A model generated the notes under the pieces. It had not been told where the DNA came from. It ran no database searches and saw only the letters and a list, made by a program, of their open reading frames with translations. A stretch of DNA of 64,000 nucleotides, from NCBI RefSeq assembly GCF_041146795.1, contig NC_135172.1:40551623-40615622 (forward strand), in the 5' to 3' direction. Of the stretch, positions 8,268 through 18,700 are shown one piece after another; positions within the stretch are counted from its first letter, which is position 1; every line of letters starts with the position of its first letter. The position numbers were made by a program, and so were the translations under genes. Source of the stretch: Maylandia zebra (taxonomy: Eukaryota > Chordata > Actinopteri > Cichliformes > Cichlidae).

Positions 8268-10574
8268 GTGATTGATCCAGCAACATGTCAATCACACTCT
8301 CAGCCCCCCCAGGTTAGCCGTCACTCTGGTGCAGTTCTGGCTGCTAGCCCTTCTTTCCCTAATTCAACAATATTAGATGCTGCAGTTCCTTCAAGTGGTT
8401 TGCCTAGATCAGTTTTTCCTACACCAGATGAGACTCCTTTTAATTTCCTGGCCACACCACTGCAAGGTCCCCACCAGATTTCATGTGTTCAACCTGCTGT
8501 TCCTCTAGATGAAGACCCTGCTCAACCTCTCGTTTGCATTCCGGAACCAAGGCAGCACCCTCCTGTAAAGCAGCAACCAGCTACATCTGATGGTTTGCAT
8601 GCACAAAACCCTTCAGTACCCATTACTGCTAGTTCTAGTCACCCTGTTAGCACTAGAACACATGTGTATAAACTTGAGGGTCCTTCTTTCCCAGACCTTA
8701 CCAGAGAAGATGAAATCCAGTATAGGCTGTTACGAATGGCCCTTACTAACCTGCTTGACCCTCATGACACAGAGCATTTCAAATATCATGTCCTTCTTGA
8801 TCATCTGAAAGTAGACCAAGCTAAACGGTTAGCTATTTCCTTTTCCTATGCTCCTGACCCATACACTCAAGCCATCAAAGCTCTTGATGAGCGTTATGGG
8901 CAACCAAGACAGCTAGCATTGAAAGAGCTACGGAATATACTGGAGCTTCCTCCTATCAGAGCAGGTGATGGTCGGACTCTGGATAATTTTGCTCTTCGTG
9001 TACAAGCTTTAGTTGGTTTGCTTAGCACTATGGGTGATCAAGGACGGACAGAACTAAATTGTGGCTCCCATGTCGATCGCCTACTTGAAAAGTTGCCCGC
9101 AGAGCATTCCAGTCGCTTCAAACGGCATATTTACAGGGAACAAGGAGATACGATGTATGACTTACCTTTGTTCTCATCCTGGTTGCAAATTGAATTCAAG
9201 TGTCAACCAAGAAAGGACAGTCCTGTTTCATCCTTTAACCAGCCACGACCTGCCCATAAGTACACCTCTCCACTCACAACAATATTACATGGGACAAATG
9301 CATCCGATCCTGTACAGGCAGCACAACCCATCATAATGACTAAGGCAAGATGTGCATATTGCTGCTCACCTGAACACCACATTAGCAAGTGCCCCGAGTT
9401 CATTAACAAGACAAAGGATGAGAAAATAAACTGGATAAGGAGAAACAAACGGTGCTGGCGTTGTGCTAGAACTCATCAGGCTGCGAAGTGTGATCTGAGG
9501 AAAGCATGTGCCACCTGCATGGAAAGACATCTACAGATCCTATGTGAGGTGAATCAGAGACCTAGAACTGAAACTAATCCTGTAGTGAGGACACTGTACT
9601 TTGATAGACCTAGCGATCGCCCTAGTGTCCTTTTAAAGGTTGTGAAAGTGCTCCTGCGTAATGGCAAAAGAACCCTGGAAACATATGCAATACTTGACGA
9701 TGGCTCCCAACGTACCATGCTTCTGACATCTGCAGCTAAGCATCTCCACCTAACTGGGAAAGCTGAAAAATTATCACTTAGAACTGTCCATCAAGAAGTT
9801 GAAACCATTCAAGGTTCTTGTGTAAGTTTCCAGATTTCTCCCATCGCACATCCAGAGAAAACTTACACAATTAACAATGCCTTCGCTACAAGTCACTTAG
9901 CACTTTCAGACCACACCTACCCCGTATCCTCTCTTCAACGGAGATACAAGCATCTTCAAGGTATCCCATTAACCTTCATTAACAAAGCAGTTCCACTACT
10001 GCTCATAGGCTCTGATCATACCCACCTTATTACGCCTATTGCACCAGTTAGACATGGACCATTTGGATCTCCTGCAGCAGTCAAAACCCACTTAGGATGG
10101 ACACTCCAAGGTCCAATCACAGACTTCCAACCCCAGAGCAGTTCCACGCATGCCCAATGTTTATTCACATCTTCCAGTTCAGGTTCAGGAGAACCGCTCC
10201 AGCACATCCTTGTGTCCGCTGATGGCTCTGAATTCATTCAGCCACCTCATACTCTACCATCAGCAGTACCTATGTCGTCACCGGCAGTGCCACTATCACC
10301 AGTTCCACCGCCTGTGGCTGCCATTCCGCCAGTGGTCAGGGCGCTGCCTGCTCCTGCATCACCTGGTCCTGCCTCTGCCAAGCCCCGTACATTGCCCCCA
10401 GCACCTGCAAAACTGCCCAACGGTCTGCAGGTCTGGGCCTGCCGCTGCATCCCACGCGGTTGGCATTTGGACCTGCTTTGCCGTCACCGCTGGTTACATG
10501 GTCGGCCCCCTGAACTGTCTAGCCTGCATTGTCGATCTCTAGGTCAACCCCCTGAACCTATATTAGACCTGTAG
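8268..10574 (+). CDS. BEL/Pao Gag-protease polyprotein, pol deleted
   Basis: One open frame of about 768 residues; the frame is open from 8235 and no clear ATG start is visible. Order: low-complexity Pro/Ser-rich N-terminus; a Gag core (YKLEGPSFPDL... to ...FSSWLQIEFKC, about residues 133-315) of the DUF1759 type; Cys/His knuckles (CAYCCSPEHHISKCP, then CWRCARTHQAAKC and CATC, about 363-425); and a retropepsin-like domain of the DUF1758 type with an LDDGSQ active-site region (about 480) and a downstream LGWTLQGP block. In full-length relatives reverse transcriptase follows. Here the frame runs into a Pro/Ala-rich stretch and stops at 10572-10574, so a deletion has removed the enzyme domains. 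Confidence 0.8.
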   Translation: MIDPATCQSHSQPPQVSRHSGAVLAASPSFPNSTILDAAVPSSGLPRSVFPTPDETPFNFLATPLQGPHQISCVQPAVPLDEDPAQPLVCIPEPRQHPPVKQQPATSDGLHAQNPSVPITASSSHPVSTRTHVYKLEGPSFPDLTREDEIQYRLLRMALTNLLDPHDTEHFKYHVLLDHLKVDQAKRLAISFSYAPDPYTQAIKALDERYGQPRQLALKELRNILELPPIRAGDGRTLDNFALRVQALVGLLSTMGDQGRTELNCGSHVDRLLEKLPAEHSSRFKRHIYREQGDTMYDLPLFSSWLQIEFKCQPRKDSPVSSFNQPRPAHKYTSPLTTILHGTNASDPVQAAQPIIMTKARCAYCCSPEHHISKCPEFINKTKDEKINWIRRNKRCWRCARTHQAAKCDLRKACATCMERHLQILCEVNQRPRTETNPVVRTLYFDRPSDRPSVLLKVVKVLLRNGKRTLETYAILDDGSQRTMLLTSAAKHLHLTGKAEKLSLRTVHQEVETIQGSCVSFQISPIAHPEKTYTINNAFATSHLALSDHTYPVSSLQRRYKHLQGIPLTFINKAVPLLLIGSDHTHLITPIAPVRHGPFGSPAAVKTHLGWTLQGPITDFQPQSSSTHAQCLFTSSSSGSGEPLQHILVSADGSEFIQPPHTLPSAVPMSSPAVPLSPVPPPVAAIPPVVRALPAPASPGPASAKPRTLPPAPAKLPNGLQVWACRCIPRGWHLDLLCRHRWLHGRPPELSSLHCRSLGQPPEPILDL

Positions 10575-10660
10575 CATGTCTGATTCCTCTGCCCCCGCTT
10601 TGTGAAAAAGAGCATCTCTAATCCTTTGAACATATTTCTCAGTAGAAATATGGGGGCGGC

Positions 10661-11074
10661 TGTTGTAAAGGCTCACCTTTCAGCACATTCACTTCACCAG
10701 ATGCACCTTGTTTCTTTTCCTCACCTTTGATTGGGTGTGGTGCTTGGCCTTAATTGCACTCACCTGTCACTCGTTATATAAGGACTGCACTCACCTACCC
10801 CTCACTCTTTCTTCACTCCCACATGGGGCGGCAGCTGAGGTGAGTTTCTCTTTGAGTCTCCTGAGTTCATGTATCATTTTGAGTTACTTAAATCGTACTT
10901 TATGTCCTTTTTAGAGAGAGCAGTCCATGTGTCTTTCTTTCCTTCTTTGCCTTATTGATTTGGAGAATAAAAGGAAAACCCTGAGAATAATTAGATGACT
11001 GCTTATTCTTATTCTAACCGGATGAGCCCATGATGCTGATTGCTTAAGCCCTGAACCTTCCTTCCTTCAAAACA
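10661..11074 (+). repeat. 3' LTR of BEL/Pao element (414 bp)
   Basis: Apart from six missing bases in two short-repeat tracts, I found no difference from the 5' LTR. It is preceded by the purine-rich atgggggcggc and followed by the second CTTGA target copy at 11075-11079. Confidence 0.9.
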
Positions 11075-11079
11075 CTTGA

Positions 11080-12249
11080 TAGTAAAAATCATGTTAGTTT
11101 GTCCAGTTATCACAGAGCCTCTAAAAATGGGTTTTATTGTACAAAAATAGGTCTAATTCCTAAACAGTTAATACCATTTTTAAACCTTTGCACTAAAGCT
11201 GAAACTCTGACAGAACAGAAATCAAGAAACATGGTGACCTGGAAACAGCAGTGAACACTTAGACACAAGGAGCACGCACAGCCAGGGAGACAACGACGTG
11301 ACACAGCTGGATCTGAGTAACAGAACAGGGGAAGCAAAACTTTGCTTCCCCTTTGACTAACCCGCAAAATAAAACAGGAAGTAACACGCACATCGAGACC
11401 CAGAAAAGGACACATAAGCTTGACATTAGGAAAGGGGACTAACAGACATGGAAGCAAGTGACAGACTGGGGAGACAAGGGATGAGACGCGAAGGAAATGG
11501 AAACTGGTAAGGCAGACCGAAGACAGACATGACGGAGACACAGAGAGGGGGGGAGTGAGGGACAAAACATGGGGACGAGACAAAGCCATGAAAGAAACCT
11601 AATAGCAAAACAAAACACCATGAAGTAAAAAATCTCAGAGACCCTCAAAAGACCAGACTGTACAAAGCTAAAACTCAAATCATCTTCCTAATGCAAAAGA
11701 AAGAATAATGAATTTACACAAAACTCGAAACCCCTTTGCTTCAATCTTTAGTCACACTATTTGTTTATTTATTATTTGACATGTTTCTATTATATAGCGA
11801 GGCGCAATCATAAGCATTTTAAAGAGTTTTATTGGAAAAGAAGTCAAATTTAAACAACACAGTATTTATAGTGTTACACGTGCACTGACCATACGATAAA
11901 ACATCCTCGTGACTTCATAGATCTGGAAGCAATTTGGTGATGACCAGTGCATGATGGGTCACTGTGTCATAAGTGGTTCAAAGTGATCAAATCACTATTT
12001 TGGATTCAACACCAGATCTTAATCTGATGCAGAATTGATGACCAGTGCTTAAGAAGCAGGAGATTTTGACCAATATTAGCACATTACTACATGTTTTGCA
12101 TGTGATCTGTAAGGTTTCATGGTTTTCCACTGATAGAGTTAATGGAGCCAACAAATGTGCCAGCCAAGACCTGCACCTGGATAAACAGTGAATAAGAACG
12201 CTGTCCGGTAACAATGGATATAAATTATGCGCAAAGCAGTTAATATTTT
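11080..12249. other. Transposon-derived spacer without a gene
   Basis: The first about 140 bases look like the remainder of the Tc1 fossil. Next, about 11210-11620 is a purine-rich stretch (agacacaggaag-type composition) that I cannot classify, and then AT-rich sequence follows. Open frames on the minus strand are low-complexity Ser/Pro/Leu-rich shadows. Confidence 0.4.
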
Positions 12250-12586
12250 GTGGGCGATTGTGGCTCCAGAGTTGGGAGTTCGTCTTGTAATCGGAAGGTT
12301 GCCGGTTCGAGCCCCGGCTTAGACAGCCTCGGTCGTTGCGTCCTTGGGCAAGACACTTCACCCGTTGCCTACTGGTGGTGGTCAGAGGGCCCGGTGGCGC
12401 CAGTGTCCGGTAGCCTCGCCTCTGTCAGTGCGCCCCAGGGTGGCTGTGGCTACAATGTAGCTGCCATCACCAGTGTGTGAATGTGTGGATGACTGAATGT
12501 GTAAAGCGCTTTGGGGTCCTTAGGGACTAGTAAAGCGCTATACAAATACAGGCCATTTACCAGGCCTTTTTTTTTTTTTTTTTTTT
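12250..12586 (+). mobile_element. tRNA-derived SINE (AFC-like)
   Basis: The head has polymerase III promoter boxes: an A-box-like tggctccagagttggg near 12260 and a B-box ggttcgagccc at 12304-12314. The body continues through a ctttggggtccttaggg block to tataaatacaggcc-type tail wording and ends in a T-rich run at 12567-12586. From memory this matches the AFC family of African cichlid SINEs or a close relative. Confidence 0.7.
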
Positions 12587-12746
12587 GATAAACTGGATTA
12601 TTAAAATAAATTACTTATTTTTTGTTTTTACTTCAGGAGGAAATATGGCTACAATAGCTTTTGGTTGCTTAGTAAACTGAAAACTGAAACACCATAGGAC
12701 ACCTTTAATTATAGCAACAATCGCACCATCTGACTGTGTATGGTAT

Positions 12747-15700
12747 TCATTGTTGCATTTTGCAAAAGGTAATGGAGGAGCCATTTGAGAAAATCCAGAA
12801 GGCTGGATAGATAGCCTCTAAAAAGGCAGGGTAAGGGAACTTGATAGTGTGGAAGGGATACGCCCTCTCTGCCACGCGATAGAACGTAGCGGTGCCGGCC
12901 TCACAATCCAACAGCACGCCGACACGCTTTGGATTTGGATTAGCAAGCACGGTCTCGCTGCTGTTATGCCAGACTGACAGGCCGACATCAAGCCACTCGA
13001 CACACCAGGACTGGACGTTGCGGCCCAGTCGACTGGTGGGGCCTTCGCGGTCGATGCTGCTGTAAGCCAAGCCTATGCCAATGAAGTTAATGTTGGTCAG
13101 TCGCACTTCCCAGTAATGGCGTCCCGTAGAGAAACCCTTGGAGGCGAGCACCTGGGAGCAGACAGCAAAGCGTCCGGGGCAGTCGGGGTAGTTTATGTGC
13201 TCGTCTGACACGGAGGCCTTAGTGAAGTTCTCGGTCAGCGCGATGCTTTTATGGGCGGTGCTTGGATCGAAAGTGAGTTCTGTGGCGTCTGAAAGGGATA
13301 AAAGGAAAGACCATTTTATTTTAAAAAACAAACAGACACGGCTGCTGTTGCTGCATGAGCGGATGATGCCTGCTACACTTACATTTCAGAAGTTCACCTC
13401 TCTTTTCAGCTGTGCTTATGTCTGGGGGAATATCTGGAGCTTCTACAATTAAAGACAAAGTAAATCATTTGTGTTGCCATATTGGAAAATGGACATGGTT
13501 ACTGTAAAACTGGAATTGTAGCTTGTGCCAAGTTGGGGTGTATTTACATGGTGATAGTGATGATTTTGTTTGCTTTCCACACAGCTGTCAGAGTTGCAAT
13601 AAGTGAAATAAAGACATAGACCAAGTTTGTCATCAAGCTCAGAGATAACAGAAGATGAATGGCACCTGTTCTAAAGTCTGTTTGTGGTGCTGGGACTACA
13701 TTAGCAACTCAGCATACAGTGCTCAAATCTGATGTCTGTCTACCTGGTTTCTGATTAGGTTCAGCTGCAGGAGAACAGTCTCTGGGTTCCTCTTTCACTC
13801 CATACTCCAGCAGGTTTTCCATTGAACGGGCGTTTTTCTTAATTCCCATAATGCCAGTGGACTCATTAGGCTTTGTTTTGGTTTCTAGAAAGTAGAGAAA
13901 GGCAGTGAAGTATTTATAACACTGAATATGCATAAATCAGATCTAAACACTGGCAGGGAAGACCCGACATTCTCCATATTTATTATATAGGTTCATTATT
14001 ACATCTTCATCAGGACTGTGTGTGGAAAAACAGAGTTCATTACCAGTAAGAATTGACACAGATGTGACACAGGAAAAGATATGGCACTGAAACAATTCTT
14101 CACATCGTCACTGTGAACAGAGTCATAACAGATGTTTGCACACAGCTGCACAAGCAGAGGAAAAAAGCTTTTTAAACCTTTCTTTGGGTTTATGCAGTTT
14201 TTATGTCCTGATGACATTAAAATTACAATAATGGATCTCTCCCAGTTTATTTTGTGCAGGGCTTTAAAATAGACTTGCTTCTAGAACCGACCACCACCAA
14301 AACGTTTGACTTGGATTCTGTATATGGTGTCATCCTCTATTAGAAGTCCTGGAAACAAACTGTCGAGGGACTGTGTGCTATCTATTGGTTCATTAAAAAA
14401 AAATAAAAATCACATGTTCCTTACTTCGAGTTCTTTTCTTTTTGGCTGTTTGGGCTTGAGGACCTGGACTGTTGGACTCGCGGAGTCTGGGCTGAGCAGG
14501 AGAGCACTCCACTTCTGAAAAAGCATTAAAAAAAAAAAAAGATTAGAAGCATTTTATTCTTTAATTTTTTATTTGTTGCATGTGTTGCATTTAAATGACT
14601 TTCTTTCCTGAGAAGAACATACCCAACTCTGGCTGAGCTCCGGTACTTTCAGGTCTTGCTGGTCCTGAGACAGGAGCTGCAGTTTGACCTGTGGAGGGTA
14701 AACGGTTGCATTTAAACAGCACTTTACTTCTTGTTCGTGGGACTAGTGTACCCTGCCCAGTGTATGGTTACTGGGGCCCCACCTGGGAGGCAGCCCTGAG
14801 AGGGAGCTTGACAGAGAGTGGCTGCTGGCTGGGCCATTGGGCCTTTCCAGGTGCAGCCCAAAAAGCTACATGGGCCCACCCTCCTGAACCTGAGTGGTGT
14901 TCTGTTATTGGACCTCTTTGCAAATCAGTTTGTCCATAACGAACACCATGTTTGAAAATATGGATGTCCTGAATGGACCATGTTTTGCACCTCCATAGTA
15001 TTTGGCAAGGATGCCTGTTGGGTGAGGTGTTTTGGGCATGTCCCAGCAGAGGGAGGCCCCGGGGCAGACCCAGGACATGCTGAGGAGATTGCATCTCTTG
15101 GCTGGCCTGGGAATGTCTGTGTCACCTGGATTAGCTGGAGGAGGTGACTGAGGAGAGGGAGGACTAGATTTCGGATCCTTGAAGAAAAAAAAATCATAAC
15201 CCTTTATCACAAAGTCTTCAATCTTTCCTTTGATTGCCAACATATTAAACATGACACAAACTCACCAAATTGCACCAGTGCTAGTGTTAATTTCTGCAAC
15301 AAAATTTGAACAAAACCTGCTAATGCATGCCTGCACACAGACCTGCTTTAAATAATAGTAATCTGGCCTCAGTGGGCTGTTTAAGCATCTCCATCAGAGT
15401 CTCCCTCAGGGCTGCTGCAAAGCTCTGCATCGCTATCATCTTCTTGGAGTCCAGATTGATTGGAGGCACTTTAGGCTCAATCTTTACAACTTTGGGCAAT
15501 TCAAATGAAGCCTGTGAGGAACAAGAGACAGGGAACGCTGTTTATTGTGACATGATTTTTAATCCCTAATTATTTATCTAGTACCATAAATGCTCTGTCT
15601 TGTTCTTCAGTTTAAGTTTTCCACCCTTTTCTTCTTTCCTGCTTCACATTCCTGTGATAATGTTTGACTCACCTGCAGAAAAGCCATAGACTGGGATTGA

Positions 15701-18700
15701 CTCAGCAGCCTGTTGATATCTTCTCTGGCTTTCCCCATCTTATTACAGTTTTCATCTAGCTTCTTCATGAGATCCCGAAGTTTCATCTGACCGAGCTCCA
15801 GCTCACGGTCCACCTCATTTTGGGCCTCACGTTCATCTTGAGTCAAGATGTCCCTCATCTGCTGATAGACAGCTGCGAGCGCCGTCTTTCTTTTGTTTGC
15901 TCCATCCTGGAGCAGAATAAATACAGACACAAAATATGAAAATAATGAGGTTTTATCAGTGCATTTAAATTATATGACAAGTAATCTATGGAAATTACCT
16001 TCAGCTTGCTCTGCATGGTATTTATTTGAAACACAACAGTTTCAGTCTTCTCCATTTTCTCATTCAGCAAACCCAACTTGTCTCTGAGGTCAGACTATAA
16101 GAACAGACACAGAACAGCTTCAGCGCACAAATTTCATACAGACACTGCTCAGTGGGCCTGCAGAAGATTGCAAGTAACACTTACATACTTGTTAAACTTC
16201 ATTTACAATGAGATCAGTGTTATCTGTAGAAAGTGACGCCTTGAATAAAGACGTGTGTTTAGATGCTGAGGGGAAAAAAGATCCATTACCCTAAACTAGG
16301 AGTGTCAATAATACAACCTGAGGACTGAACTAGGCTTCAAAGAATCTGTTATCAGGTGCATATTAGGGGATAATATGCACCTGTCGATCACTGTGTTTAA
16401 CATTTGCTCTCCTGGACTTAACTCGAAAAACCTGGAAGGACTCTGTTCTCATATATTGCTATGTCCATTCCAAATAAAGATATAATTTAAAAAAAAATAA
16501 TTTTGGTACTTGAGACCCTCCATAATGCTGGTTTGTGTGATAGCATTGCTTCACATGCTACATTTCTATGAATAAGCTGATTGTTGTTATTGTGTAAAGT
16601 TAGTGATTGCAAGAAAGTCTTATCTGTTGTAATTTAGTGTGATAACATGTGCACCTGTGCTGACAAGCTTTGTTTCAGAGCGGCACTTGAGTGAATTCCT
16701 GGGTCCACTAGGGCCGTGCTGATCCACAAACAAGAGATTTAATACAAGTTAGCTCTGATTCTGTGTCTATCCTGCTCTTATCTGCTTCTATCCCATGGTT
16801 AACATTACATTTTATTGTGGTTTAACTGTAATACTTCATCTGAAAGATGCTGAATTATTGAAAGAGATGTTTATATTATTTCCTACTTGCATCAGTTTCA
16901 GAAGCACATTTCTACTCACCAGCAAGGTTGTGTGCTTAATGTGTGGCAGCGATAAATAAAGTTCTGCGATACAGTGACATCATCTCATGTCTCTGATCGG
17001 ACATTAATACACGGGGACAGGATTGAACCACATTCCAGAGATAGTGGGCTATCGTGTCTGCTGTAACAGGATCCATTCTGACTGGTGGATGGATTTACAA
17101 AGTGTAAAAGCTACTGAGAAGTAAAAAAAAACTTGTTCTTTTTACTGTTTTCTCAGCAGGGAGCCCTTTGCTTATACCATCCCATGTCATAAGAGTCATT
17201 GCTTAAACTCTCAATCTTAGCCAGAAGTCTAAATTATGGTCAGTTTTGCAGCTATCTTACTGATAAAGACCCATGGCTTGCAATACTACACTAAGAGAAA
17301 ACAATAAACCCAAGCAGCCGTGCCAAGATATGCTTGAAGATGCAAGGACAATGAAGATAAGGAGATAATGAAGGTAGATGAGGTTAAATACCTGGGATCA
17401 ACCATCCAATGCAATAGACCGTGCACAAGTGAGGTGAAGAAGTGAGTGCATGAATGGTGGTTGAAGAGGAGAGTCAGGAGAGAATTTGTGATAAAAGGCA
17501 GTGAGACCTGCTATGATGTATTGTTTAGAGAAGGTTTGAACTGACAAGAAGGCAAGAAGGCTGAGCTGGAGGCTGCAGACTTGGAGATAAAGAGTTTTAT
17601 GATGTTTTCATATTTTCCTGCATCATTGTTATGCATTTTATTTATTTTAGTGGCATTTTACATTGTTAAGCACTTTGTGCAGCATGGACTGTTGGTAATG
17701 TGCTACATGAATAAACTTGACCTTGACCTTGACAAACAGTGCTGCAAGGATGAATTTAGAATTTACTATAATAAGCTTGTCCTAGTTTGAAAACAGTTGC
17801 ACAGCCAATCACTACAGGCTTGAACCTGTTTAATGTATAAAAACTGCTCTTGTGTGAGGAGCGGTGTGTGAAAGTGACATTTTCTTCTATTATGTCAAAT
17901 TACAGACAGGTGAAGCACATGACTGAGCACCACCTTAAGCTGACAACCAACAAGAGCAAATGGAAAGAGGAACAGCGCTCTACTCCACTGAACACACAGG
18001 GAGGGGTGCTACTGTCATAGAGCCCTGCTCGCACTTTGAACGCGTTGTCTGCTAAAAGCTGACAACGCAGTAGGGTGTGATCAACTGACTTAGGGCTGGG
18101 CGATATGACCCAAAATTCATATCTCGATATTTTTTAGCTGGATGGCGATATAAGATATATATCTCGATATATTTTTTTTAAGCCATAAAGTAAGAACAAA
18201 AAGAGAGTTCTTAGTCAAAGCTGTGTCCCAGATGTCACACAGGCACTTTTATTAACATACAGCACAGATGTACATGAAAAATTACTCAAAATTAAATTAT
18301 GAGCATTCATTAAATAATAATGCTCCATAAATAAAAGAAAACAAGGTTGTTTTTGTGCTAAACAAAGAGCTCACAATTGTGCAGTCAAAATGTAAACTAA
18401 AAGACGCTGAGCGTAATAACAAAGACAGACAGATTTCACAGCTGCTCTGTTCCCAAGTTTTACTGTGTGACTGATAGCCTGGAGTTTGAAATCCGCTTCA
18501 TAACCACGTCTCTTACAGGTGCCATTTATGGTCCTTATACACACACAATACGGTAATATTACGTTGATGCACAGTACGTATCACTCCGCGAAGCTCTTCG
18601 GTAGCCGTAATGCGCCGACAATCTATCAAGCGGTGCAGCTCCGTAGCTGACCAAAGTCGTACTCAAACATTTTTGACAGATTGCTGAGCGCCGTGTACCA

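Larger units (their letters stand above)
5967..11079 (+). mobile_element. BEL/Pao-type LTR retrotransposon lacking reverse transcriptase and integrase
   Basis: Bounded by direct LTRs (5972-6391 and 10661-11074) that start TG and end CA, and by a perfect 5-bp target duplication CTTGA at 5967-5971 and 11075-11079. A primer-binding site follows the 5' LTR directly, and a purine-rich tract precedes the 3' LTR. The internal region holds an N-terminal ORF, a nested insertion, and a Gag-protease ORF with BEL-type features. After the protease region the sequence jumps to a Pro/Ala-rich stretch and then the 3' LTR. No YxDD reverse transcriptase, RNase H or integrase motif is present. This is a non-autonomous derivative that must have been copied with enzymes supplied by a full-length relative. 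Confidence 0.88.

Noticed and set aside
11134..11589. 151-residue minus-strand ORF
   Set aside because: Ser/Pro/Leu/Cys-rich low-complexity translation of a purine-rich repeat.
12250..12330. Possible tRNA gene
   Set aside because: A- and B-boxes are present, but the sequence continues into a SINE body and tail and does not form a full cloverleaf.
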